Shown here: piece by piece, positions 53,117-61,323 of the stretch
Position numbering within the stretch: position 1 is the stretch's first letter
Layout: each line of letters starts with the position of its first letter
Made by a program: the position numbers and the translations under genes
Notes under the pieces: generated by a model
Told to the model about the DNA's origin: nothing
Seen by the model: only the letters and a program-made list of their open reading frames with translations
The model's database searches: none
From: an uncultured Bacteroides sp.
Lineage (GTDB): Bacteria; Bacteroidota; Bacteroidia; Bacteroidales; Bacteroidaceae
Direction of reading: 5' to 3'
Assembly (NCBI GenBank): GCA_900552645.1
Contig: USAN01000002.1
Coordinates: forward strand, 186,001 to 250,000
DNA length: 64,000 nt

Positions 53117-55879
53117 TCAAAAACTAATTTTTACTCCTGCATTTATTTTTGCACCGTAATATTCGGCTTGCATCGTTCTATCTTTCGTTCCCTGATAGTA
53201 GCGCAAAGGCTGATTAAGAAGATTGTTGGCTTCAGCATAGAAAGTAGTCTTTATGTTCTTTCCAAAAGTATAGCTTGCGTTTACATCCATATAGTTTACT
53301 GCATCATAATATCTGTCATAAAAAGAGCTTGTTCCCATCTCGTCAATGAAAGCTGAAGCGTAATTATAGCTGGCGCGAATACTTAAACCTGATTTCTCGA
53401 AGTATATTGATGCATTTGCGGTATGCTCGGGAGATCCTGGCAAAGTTAGTCCTTTTTCATTCTCACGTCCCTCAAAATTGAAGTTCTCTATACTTGTATG
53501 AGTATATGTATAAGTACCATAGAATCCAATACATTTCAAAGCAGGCGCTATAAAACCAAAATCGCGTTGATAAGAGAACTCTGCCCCCAATAAATTTGCA
53601 TTACCAGCATTCTTAGGCTGAATAAAACGTGTATACACAGTGCCTTCATATTCGTAATTATTTACTATCTGATCTACTATAAAATCATTAACTTTCTTGT
53701 AAAATACTCCTGCACTTACCAATCCTATACTTTTAAAATAGTAGTCTGCACTAACATCAAAGTTATAAGATAATGTAGGTTTTAGATCAGAATTACCTAT
53801 CTTGATTTCATTATCACTACGATTAATGTTTATACTTGGAACAAGAGCTGAATATTTGGGTCTACTTAATGTATTGGTATATGAAGCACGTATAGAAAAA
53901 TCTTCGTTTACATCCCATTTAAGCAGTACAGAAGGAAGGAAATTTATATAACTATTAGTCATTCGTTCTGTCTTTGATGTAAGGTCACTTTCCGAATCAT
54001 AGCTACGACCAGTATAGGCGAGCGAAGTATTTTCAAGACGCACTCCTAGCATAAGATTTATATTATTATTGAACTTATGGTCAAAACGTACATATCCTGA
54101 AGTTACTGTCTCACGAGCTTCATAGTTTTCGGCAAGTTCTTCCTGAATCAATTCTTTTTCAAACAGAGATGAATTATTAAGATCTAGTGATCCTAAATAG
54201 TTCTTACTTACAAATTCGCCTGTCTGATATTTAGAGTTTGGCATAAACTTGTCTGTACTCTGGTTCACTGTATTATCAAGAGCCATTGACATGAATGCAT
54301 CCTCATCAACTGGAGCATATTCATAAAAATCTACTGCCTTTTCTTTTGTCTTGCTAACAATCTTGCCCCCAAACTTAATTTTCGATCCATTATTAAATGA
54401 GTGCTTCAGGTTTAAAGAGAACTTCAAATCTTCCTCTTTTATATTTTGTTGCTGTTCTGTTATCTCTTTCAAACCGAATTTATCATTCAGTAGCATTGTA
54501 GATCCTTCAACAGGCTTTGCATATGGCTGACGCTCATCGGCAATATCGATATCAAACTGCTGTTTTTTCAACTGAAAATCAATATAACGTTCATTAGGTC
54601 TGTCTTCTGTGGCACGCGCATAACTGGCATTCCAATCTATGTCAAATGCACCTATCAGATGCTCACCTCCCAAAGTATAATCCATGGTACGCTGTCTTTC
54701 AAGACGTGCATTCCTATTATCTGGTGTTCCTCCTTTAGTTTGCACACGTACTGTACCCTTACCATTTTCATCAAGATCCTTCAATGTAGTACGATATCTG
54801 TTTTCCCAATCATTTCTATTGTTAAACATTCCCTTGAATGAGAGCTTGTGATTAGGAGATATCTCATAATCAAATGCTGCCGAGTAGCTTTGACGTTCGC
54901 GTGTTACATAATACTGACGTATCTGATAATCGCTTACATACACATCTCCCTTATCATTCTTATCCCACATAAATTCAGTATCATATGATCCTGCCGGATT
55001 ATTCTGATATGATGCCGCAATCATAATTCCAAGCTTGTCGTTAAAAAAACGGTCGCCATAAGTAAGTCCCAGGTTAAGTGAAGCCTTATTGCTTATCCAG
55101 TTATATCCGCTTCCGGCAGTGGCATTTATAACTCTCTTATATGGTGAGTTCTTTGTAACTAGATTGATTGCTCCTCCTATCGCATCTCCGTCCATATCGG
55201 AAGTAACCACCTTGCTTACTTCTACTGTCTGAATCATATCCGAAGGAATAAGGTCGAGTTGTACATTTCGGGTATCGCCTTCGGCTGAGGGCACACGATT
55301 ACCATTTACAGTAACCGAACTCAAGTCGGCCGATGTACCGCGCACCTGACCAAAACGTGCTTCTCCCTGATCGTATTGTACATTTACTCCACTTATACGT
55401 TTCAAGGCATCTCCTATATTTGAATCCGGAAACTTACCAACCTGATCGGCCGATACTATATTTGTTATTCCTATATTATTCTTCTGACTGTTTATGGCTT
55501 TTTTCTGACCCTGGAAGGCTCCTCCCACAACAACTTCCTGCATTTCAACACCTTCACTAAGAACAATATCTTTTTCTAATGTTTTTCCTGCAGGAACTGT
55601 TATTTTCATCTCTATGGGGCTATACCCAACATAAGTAACCTTTATAGTATAAGTTCCAGGCTTAAGGTTAGGCAGTGTATAAAAGCCATTTACATCACTT
55701 ATTACTCCTGTCTTCAGATTTTCAATAAAAATTGATGCACCCGGCAATATCTGTTTGCCATTATCAATTACTCTTCCTTTTAGAGCTCCTTCTCTGAATT
55801 CTGTTTCATTTGCAAATGTGTTTCCCATTACTGCCGACATAAGAAGTATAGCCGACACGACCTTAATAACCTTTTTCAT
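53117..55879 (-). CDS. TonB-dependent outer-membrane receptor
   Basis: A 920-residue receptor: signal peptide (about 1-23), carboxypeptidase-regulatory-like domain (about 32-110; GRVIDNGKQILPGASIFIENL and the DVNGFYTLPNLKPGTY stretch), plug (about 125-245; FPDSNIGDALKRISGVNVQ, QVRGTSADLSSVTVNGNRVPS, DGDAIGGAINLVTK) and a 22-strand barrel ending in a typical aromatic residue (NAGVKISF). The plug style resembles TIGR01782 receptors. No SusD partner, so it is not a classic SusCD importer. It shares its transcript with a phosphoesterase. Confidence 0.93.
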   Translation of the reverse strand: MKKVIKVVSAILLMSAVMGNTFANETEFREGALKGRVIDNGKQILPGASIFIENLKTGVISDVNGFYTLPNLKPGTYTIKVTYVGYSPIEMKITVPAGKTLEKDIVLSEGVEMQEVVVGGAFQGQKKAINSQKNNIGITNIVSADQVGKFPDSNIGDALKRISGVNVQYDQGEARFGQVRGTSADLSSVTVNGNRVPSAEGDTRNVQLDLIPSDMIQTVEVSKVVTSDMDGDAIGGAINLVTKNSPYKRVINATAGSGYNWISNKASLNLGLTYGDRFFNDKLGIMIAASYQNNPAGSYDTEFMWDKNDKGDVYVSDYQIRQYYVTRERQSYSAAFDYEISPNHKLSFKGMFNNRNDWENRYRTTLKDLDENGKGTVRVQTKGGTPDNRNARLERQRTMDYTLGGEHLIGAFDIDWNASYARATEDRPNERYIDFQLKKQQFDIDIADERQPYAKPVEGSTMLLNDKFGLKEITEQQQNIKEEDLKFSLNLKHSFNNGSKIKFGGKIVSKTKEKAVDFYEYAPVDEDAFMSMALDNTVNQSTDKFMPNSKYQTGEFVSKNYLGSLDLNNSSLFEKELIQEELAENYEARETVTSGYVRFDHKFNNNINLMLGVRLENTSLAYTGRSYDSESDLTSKTERMTNSYINFLPSVLLKWDVNEDFSIRASYTNTLSRPKYSALVPSININRSDNEIKIGNSDLKPTLSYNFDVSADYYFKSIGLVSAGVFYKKVNDFIVDQIVNNYEYEGTVYTRFIQPKNAGNANLLGAEFSYQRDFGFIAPALKCIGFYGTYTYTHTSIENFNFEGRENEKGLTLPGSPEHTANASIYFEKSGLSIRASYNYASAFIDEMGTSSFYDRYYDAVNYMDVNASYTFGKNIKTTFYAEANNLLNQPLRYYQGTKDRTMQAEYYGAKINAGVKISF

Positions 55880-55908
55880 TATAGTTTTATTGCATTATTA
55901 TTTGCTCG

Positions 55909-55916
55909 CAAAACTA
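55909..55916 (-). promoter_or_regulatory. -7 box TAGTTTTG for TonB receptor operon
   Basis: TAnnTTTG on the minus strand, 30 bp upstream of the ATG at 55879. Confidence 0.55.
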
Positions 55917-56110
55917 CAATAATATGGTTACGATAAAATTACGCTTAATTAAATATAATACTACATTACTGTTTCATTAATGTTACAAAATCTTCATATC
56001 CCTTATCATCTATAACTTTAAATATATTTATTTCGTTCTGCATATAGGGGTATAGAATTAACATTTAGCAAAAATATTAATATATTTAAATAAAAGGAAA
56101 GATATTTGAC

Positions 56111-56118
56111 TATTTTTG
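56111..56118 (+). promoter_or_regulatory. -7 box TATTTTTG for SpmAB-like gene
   Basis: TAnnTTTG match 28 bp upstream of the ATG at 56146. Confidence 0.55.
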
Positions 56119-56145
56119 TAACATTATAATCATACTGAACTGTTC

Positions 56146-57378
56146 ATGGTACTTAATTATATTTGGATAGCTTTCTTTGCTATAGCATTTGTAGTAGCAC
56201 TTGTAAAATTAGTGTTTCTAGGTGACACTCAGGTATTTCCTGAAATTATGAATTCAACTTTTTCATCTTCCAAAACAGCATTCGAGATTTCACTCGGCCT
56301 TACCGGAGTACTTTCTTTATGGCTTGGAATAATGAAAATAGGCGAAAAAGGTGGCGTAGTCGATCTATTTGCCAGGGTTTTATCACCTGTATTCAGCAAA
56401 CTTTTCCCTGAAATTCCAAAAGGCCACCCAGTAACAGGCAATATATTCATGAATCTGGCTGCCAATATGCTGGGACTTGATAATGCAGCCACACCATTGG
56501 GACTAAAAGCTATGGAGGGACTGCAGGAGCTTAACCCCCAAAAAGATACTGCAAGCAATTCTATGATAATGTTTCTAGTACTTAATACTTCGGGGCTTAC
56601 TCTGGTTCCTATAAGCATAATGGTTTATAGAGCGCAGATGGGAGCAGCACAACCTACCGACATATTTGTTCCTATCCTTCTAGCAACCTTCTTCTCTACT
56701 CTTGCAGGAATAATAACTGTAAGTCTATATCAACGCATAAATCTATTTAACCGTACAATGATGATATTTCTAGGAGGATTGAGCATTTTAGTAGCGGCAC
56801 TGATCTATTTTTTTACAAGCCTCTCTAAAGATCAGATTGATGTATGGAGCACTTCTGTTGCAAATATTTTCCTTTTTCTTATAATAATAGGCTTCATATT
56901 TGCAGGAGTAAGAAAAAAAATAAATGTATACGATACTTTCATAGAAGGAGCAAAAGAAGGTTTTAGTACAGCTGTAAGAATTATTCCTTATTTGATAGCT
57001 ATATTAGTAGCAATAGGAGTTTTCCGTGCATCTGGAGCTATGGACTATCTAATTTCAGGAGTATCGGGAATAATAAGTTTCTTTGGAGGACAGAATGATT
57101 TTGCCGGTGCACTTCCTACAGCATTAATGAAACCATTAAGCGGAAGTGGCGCACGAGGACTTATGGTTGATGCTATGAATACTTATGGTGCCGATTCGTT
57201 CGTAGGCCGTCTTTCATGCATTTTCCAGGGATCAACAGATACTACCTTCTATATATTGGCAGTATACTTCGGAAGTGTAGGCGTAGCAAAAACCCGACAT
57301 GCAGTTTCGGCAGGATTGATAGCCGACCTGGCAGGAGTTATAGCTGCAATTTTAATATGTTATCTTTTCTTTGGATAA
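56146..57378 (+). CDS. SpmA-SpmB fusion / nucleoside recognition (Gate) domain membrane protein
   Basis: A 410-residue inner-membrane protein with about ten helices and two Gate (nucleoside recognition) domains. N-terminal half like SpmA: LGLTGVLSLWLGIMKIGEKGGVVD, NMLGLDNAATPLGLKAM and LNTSGLTLVP. C-terminal half like SpmB: RIIPYLIAILVAIGVFRASGAMD, LPTALMKPLSGSGARGLMVDAM, CIFQGSTDTTFYILAVYFGSVG. In non-spore-forming Bacteroidetes the fused protein's role is unknown; transport of a small solute is plausible but unproven. Confidence 0.9.
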   Translation: MVLNYIWIAFFAIAFVVALVKLVFLGDTQVFPEIMNSTFSSSKTAFEISLGLTGVLSLWLGIMKIGEKGGVVDLFARVLSPVFSKLFPEIPKGHPVTGNIFMNLAANMLGLDNAATPLGLKAMEGLQELNPQKDTASNSMIMFLVLNTSGLTLVPISIMVYRAQMGAAQPTDIFVPILLATFFSTLAGIITVSLYQRINLFNRTMMIFLGGLSILVAALIYFFTSLSKDQIDVWSTSVANIFLFLIIIGFIFAGVRKKINVYDTFIEGAKEGFSTAVRIIPYLIAILVAIGVFRASGAMDYLISGVSGIISFFGGQNDFAGALPTALMKPLSGSGARGLMVDAMNTYGADSFVGRLSCIFQGSTDTTFYILAVYFGSVGVAKTRHAVSAGLIADLAGVIAAILICYLFFG

Positions 57379-57611
57379 ATACTTATACTAAAAATAGAGC
57401 TGTAATAACTAATTCTTATAAATAGTATTGCCACTATTACTGTAGTTAAATCAATCGTTGATTATATTTCGTCAGTTTTATCCAAATCATATTATAATAC
57501 ATGCGATAATATTAATTAATGTCATGTCGTTTTTAGTAATAACATTATAGAAAACACATTTACTTTTTTCTATATATTGGAACAGAAGCCTATATAATAG
57601 TTAATTTTAAA
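57379..57611. other. Intergenic stretch without recognised gene
   Basis: AT-rich, about 230 bp between the SpmAB-like stop and its terminator. No gene-like frame or tRNA-like pattern seen; could be a long 3' UTR. Confidence 0.5.
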
Positions 57612-57643
57612 AGAGAATTGAGTTTTTTTAAACTCAATTCTCT
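57612..57643 (+). terminator. Terminator upstream of ybeY
   Basis: Perfect 14-bp stem AGAGAATTGAGTTT (57612-57625) with complement 57630-57643, TTTT loop, then T run. Confidence 0.88.
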
Positions 57644-57673
57644 TTTTATATATTCATCTTCAATGCTTTTGAG

Positions 57674-57681
57674 TAACTTTG
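57674..57681 (+). promoter_or_regulatory. -7 box TAACTTTG for ybeY operon
   Basis: TAnnTTTG match 27 bp upstream of the ATG at 57709. Confidence 0.6.
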
Positions 57682-57708
57682 CATCGGATTAATAAATAAT
57701 TAAACAAA

Positions 57709-58140
57709 ATGATTAGTTATCAGACAGAAGATATTGAAATGCCTATTATAAACAAGACAGTTATAAACTCCTGGATAAAGGAAGTGGCAGCTTCGTATGG
57801 TAAAAGAGTTGGAGAAATAGCTTACATTTTCTGTTCGGACGAAAAAATAATTGAAGTAAATCGTGAATATCTGAAACATGATTATTATACAGATATCATA
57901 ACCTTCGACTATTGTCGCGGAAAAGTTATCTCGGGCGATCTTTTCATAAGCCTTGACACAATTCGCACTAATGCCGAAATGTTGTCGCAAGCTTACGAAA
58001 GAGAGCTTAACAGAGTTATAATTCATGGAATACTTCATCTTTGCGGTATAAACGACAAAGGACCTGGAGAGAGAGAAATAATGGAAGCGGAAGAAAATAA
58101 AGCTCTTGATCTTTTAGCTCAAATTCAGGATAAAAATTAA
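57709..58140 (+). CDS. ybeY: Endoribonuclease YbeY (rRNA maturation factor)
   Basis: A 143-residue metalloprotein involved in 16S rRNA 3'-end maturation and RNA quality control. NREYLKHDYYTDIITFDY matches the family; the zinc site reads HGILHLCGIND, with His106 and His110 but Asp116 at the position of the third His (canonical HGxLHLxGxDH). This may be a Bacteroidetes trait, as similar C-G-x-x-D forms are familiar from the phylum. 7 bp before mnmG. Confidence 0.93.
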   Translation: MISYQTEDIEMPIINKTVINSWIKEVAASYGKRVGEIAYIFCSDEKIIEVNREYLKHDYYTDIITFDYCRGKVISGDLFISLDTIRTNAEMLSQAYERELNRVIIHGILHLCGINDKGPGEREIMEAEENKALDLLAQIQDKN

Positions 58141-58147
58141 GGTAAAA

Positions 58148-60019
58148 ATGGAATTTAAATATGACGTAGTCGTAATTGGAGGAGGTCATGCCGGATGTGA
58201 AGCTGCAGCGGCTGCAGCTAATCTTGGTTCGAAGACCTGTCTTATTACGATGGATATGAATAAAATAGGCCAAATGAGTTGCAATCCTGCAGTGGGCGGT
58301 ATTGCAAAAGGTCAGATAGTAAGAGAGGTTGATGCATTGGGTGGCTATATGGGACTTATAACCGACCGAACTGCAATACAATTCAGAATGCTTAACAGAT
58401 CAAAAGGTCCGGCTATGTGGAGTCCGCGTGCACAGTGCGACAGAGGCAAATTTATATGGGAATGGAGATACGTACTTGAAAACATTCCTAATCTTAATAT
58501 ATGGCAGGACACGGTAGAAGAATTAATTATCGAGAATGGAGAAGTAACAGGATTAATTACTTGCTGGGGTGTTACTTTTCATGCCAAATGCGTAATTATT
58601 ACAGCAGGTACATTCCTTAACGGTTTAATGCATATAGGCCATAGGAAACTTGCAGGAGGAAGATGTGCCGAACCAGCTTCATACAATCTTACAGAATCAA
58701 TTACTCGTCATGGAATAGTAGCCGGAAGGATGAAAACCGGAACTCCTGTACGAATAGACGAGCGTAGCGTTAACTTCGATTTGATGGAACCACAGGAAGG
58801 AGAAAATGACTTTCATCGTTTCTCGTTTATAAGTGAGCCTCGCAGCTTGAAACAACTTCAATGTTGGACTACATATACTAACGATGAGGTTCATGAAGTT
58901 CTTAGACGCGGCCTACCAGAATCTCCCCTTTTCAACGGCCAGATACAAAGTATAGGGCCACGTTACTGTCCAAGTATAGAAACGAAGATTGTTACTTTTC
59001 CAGACAAGACACAGCATCAACTGTTTCTTGAACCAGAAGGAGAAAATACTCGCGAACTTTATCTTAACGGTTTTTCTTCATCTCTTCCTATGGAAATACA
59101 GATTGAAGCCTTAAAGAAAGTTCCTGCGTTCAAAGACTTGGTAATATATCGTCCTGGTTATGCTATAGAGTATGATTACTTCGATCCTACTCAACTAAAA
59201 CATTCGTTGGAATCGAAAATTATAAAGAATCTATTCTTTGCCGGTCAGGTAAATGGAACCACAGGTTATGAAGAAGCCGGAGGACAAGGCATAATAGCCG
59301 GCATTAATTCTCATATAAACTGTCATGGTGGAGAGCCTTTCATTTTAGGTAGAGATGAAGCATATATTGGAGTATTGATCGACGATTTAGTAACAAAAGG
59401 AGTGGACGAGCCATATAGAATGTTTACATCACGTGCCGAATATAGAATACTCCTTCGTCAAGATGATGCAGATGCACGATTAACAGAAAAAGCTTATAAA
59501 CTTGGACTAGTTAATGAAGAGAGATACGAAGCATATATAAAGAAACGTGAACAAATACATAAAATAGTAGATTTTGCGAAAAAGTTTTCGATAAAGCCTG
59601 CATTAATAAACGATGGACTAGAAAAGATTGGGACTACTCCTCTAGCACAAGGATGCAAATTAATAGAACTATTAAGCCGTCCACAGGTAACAATCGAAAA
59701 CATACTTCCATACATTGATGCTTTCAGAGAAGTAATAGATAGTATAGAAGATCGTCATGATGAAATAATAGAAGCGGCCGAAGTGCTTATGAAATATCAA
59801 GGCTATATTGAGAGAGAAAAGATTATAGCCGATAAAATTCACAGACTTGAATCTATTAAGATTAAGGGTAAGTTTGATTACGACACATTGAACTCATTAT
59901 CTACAGAAGCTCGTCAGAAATTAAAAAAGATAGATCCTGAAACATTAGCACAGGCTAGTAGAATTCCAGGAATATCACCTAGCGATATAAACGTTTTACT
60001 AGTCCTAATGGGACGATAA
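58148..60019 (+). CDS. mnmG: tRNA uridine-5-carboxymethylaminomethyl modification enzyme MnmG
   Basis: A 623-residue FAD protein that, with MnmE, modifies U34 of certain tRNAs. FAD motif VVVIGGGHAGCEAAAAAANLG near the N-terminus, NPAVGGIAKGQIVREVDALGG, AGTFLNGLMHIG, RMKTGTPVRID, the AGQVNGTTGYEEAGGQG segment and RAEYRILLRQDDADARLT, plus the C-terminal MnmE-interacting helices. Complete length. MnmE is not in the window. Followed after 8 bp by a parS-like palindrome. Confidence 0.98.
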   Translation: MEFKYDVVVIGGGHAGCEAAAAAANLGSKTCLITMDMNKIGQMSCNPAVGGIAKGQIVREVDALGGYMGLITDRTAIQFRMLNRSKGPAMWSPRAQCDRGKFIWEWRYVLENIPNLNIWQDTVEELIIENGEVTGLITCWGVTFHAKCVIITAGTFLNGLMHIGHRKLAGGRCAEPASYNLTESITRHGIVAGRMKTGTPVRIDERSVNFDLMEPQEGENDFHRFSFISEPRSLKQLQCWTTYTNDEVHEVLRRGLPESPLFNGQIQSIGPRYCPSIETKIVTFPDKTQHQLFLEPEGENTRELYLNGFSSSLPMEIQIEALKKVPAFKDLVIYRPGYAIEYDYFDPTQLKHSLESKIIKNLFFAGQVNGTTGYEEAGGQGIIAGINSHINCHGGEPFILGRDEAYIGVLIDDLVTKGVDEPYRMFTSRAEYRILLRQDDADARLTEKAYKLGLVNEERYEAYIKKREQIHKIVDFAKKFSIKPALINDGLEKIGTTPLAQGCKLIELLSRPQVTIENILPYIDAFREVIDSIEDRHDEIIEAAEVLMKYQGYIEREKIIADKIHRLESIKIKGKFDYDTLNSLSTEARQKLKKIDPETLAQASRIPGISPSDINVLLVLMGR

Positions 60020-60026
60020 ACAATTA

Positions 60027-60042
60027 CGTTTCACGTGAAACA
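60027..60042. promoter_or_regulatory. Candidate parS site (ParB-binding centromere)
   Basis: CGTTTCACGTGAAACA matches the bacterial parS consensus TGTTTCACGTGAAACA at 15 of 16 bases; the central 14 bp (60028-60041) are a perfect palindrome. parS recruits ParB for chromosome segregation and usually sits near oriC. It lies in the short gap between mnmG and apt. Confidence 0.85.
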
Positions 60043-60075
60043 AAAAATTTAAAGATAAACTATAAACCATTGGTT

Positions 60076-60600
60076 ATGAATAAAGAAACATTATTGGAGA
60101 ACTTGAGAGAAATACCTAACTTCCCTATTCCGGGCATCTTGTTCTATGATGTAACAACACTGTTTAAAAACCCTATATGTTTGAATGAAATGATAGACTC
60201 TCTTTATGAGATGTACAAAGATAAAGGTATTACAAAAGTAGTTGGAATTGAATCTAGAGGATTCGTATTGGGTGGAGCATTGGCTGCCAGACTAAACGCA
60301 GGATTTGTCATGGTACGTAAACCAGGAAAGTTACCAGCCGAAGTAATCGAAGAAACATATGAAAAAGAATATGGCACCGATACCATTCAAATACATAAGG
60401 ATGCTATCACAGCCGATGATGTTGTTTTATTACACGATGACCTACTTGCTACCGGAGGTACTATGGCCGCAACATATAGATTAGTAAAAAAATGCGGTGT
60501 AAAGAATGCTTTTATCAATTTCATTATAGAACTTGAAAGCCTAAATGGAAGAAAAGCTTTTGCAGAAGATGTAGATATAGAAGCCTTGTTGAAACTATAA
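60076..60600 (+). CDS. apt: Adenine phosphoribosyltransferase
   Basis: A 174-residue purine-salvage enzyme converting adenine and PRPP to AMP. Motifs: LREIPNFPIPGILFYDVTTLFKNP, GIESRGFVLGGALA, VRKPGKLPAEV, and the PRPP loop VVLLHDDLLATGGTMAAT (D-D-L-x-A-T-G-G-T). The frame opens two codons earlier at TTG; ATG at 60076 is preferred. It follows mnmG after a parS-like palindrome. Confidence 0.97.
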   Translation: MNKETLLENLREIPNFPIPGILFYDVTTLFKNPICLNEMIDSLYEMYKDKGITKVVGIESRGFVLGGALAARLNAGFVMVRKPGKLPAEVIEETYEKEYGTDTIQIHKDAITADDVVLLHDDLLATGGTMAATYRLVKKCGVKNAFINFIIELESLNGRKAFAEDVDIEALLKL

Positions 60601-60635
60601 AGACTCATAATACAAGACTTTATTTATTTTATATA

Positions 60636-60668
60636 TTCCCCTTTACAATTATTCGTTGTAAAGGGGAA
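60636..60668 (+). terminator. Terminator after apt
   Basis: 13-bp stem TTCCCCTTTACAA (60636-60648) with complement 60656-60668, 7-nt loop, then TTTTATT. Confidence 0.9.
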
Positions 60669-61293
60669 TTTTATTATTATATAATACAACCTACTATTGG
60701 AGTATCCATTCATTATTCACATGAAATAGTCATGTATTTTAAAGGCGCAATCGATGGGCACTAAATAAAAATTGATGGGCACTAAATAAAAATTGATGGG
60801 CACCAAATAAAAATCGACCGCCTATAAATATAAATCGATGGGCACCAAATAACCATCTAAATCTTTAATATATAAAATTCAAACAGACTTACTCTAGAAA
60901 AAACAGAATAATAATCTTCTAACGATATAGTGTGAAGGATATGTGAAATATACATATACATTATTCACACATAACATACTAATTATCAGAGCGGTGGAAT
61001 TGTGAAGGATGTGACATTAGTTTTAATTACTGTATAGAATATTAAAAGTATACAATCAAGGCACCTAAAATAAGTTATTTCATTGTATCTATTATTAAAA
61101 GCAGTAAAATACAAGGTAATTTACCAGTGATACATTTCATCATTAATAACCTACGCTTTATAAGCATTAATAGCATATATGAAAATGTTTTATCCTAATT
61201 AAATGTTACATTCTGACTATTACCTTAAGCCTTTTGATGATAGAATAAAGGAAAGAAGGAATGAATAGGTTGGCTTATAATCATTTTTATTAT
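60669..61293. other. Largest non-coding stretch of the window
   Basis: AT-rich; holds the second 21-bp repeat array, two TTATTCACA sequences (60713-60721, 60961-60969) matching the relaxed DnaA box TTATNCACA, and several TGTGAA motifs. No gene or tRNA recognised. It might be an origin-like or repeat-rich region; see findings. Confidence 0.5.
60751..60855. repeat. 21-bp tandem repeat array, copy 2 (five units)
   Basis: Units start at 60751, 60772, 60793, 60814 and 60835, each 21 bp. Units 1-3 and 5 are versions of TYGATGGGCACYAAATAAAAA; unit 4 is TCGACCGCCTATAAATATAAA, identical to unit 3 of the array at 36280-36360. The same leader CATGTATTTTAAAG precedes both arrays. Confidence 0.92.
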
Positions 61294-61301
61294 TAATTTT
61301 G
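61294..61301 (+). promoter_or_regulatory. -7 box TAATTTTG for uvrC
   Basis: TAnnTTTG match 22 bp before the ATG at 61324; TTGG about 20 bp further upstream may be the -33 element. Confidence 0.55.
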
Positions 61302-61323
61302 TTATGTCATTACATGTATATAG

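Noticed and set aside
60751..60855. The 21-bp array as a CRISPR or as coding heptad repeats
   Set aside because: Units abut without spacers, so it is not a CRISPR; both strands are interrupted by stop codons, so a repeat protein is not supported.
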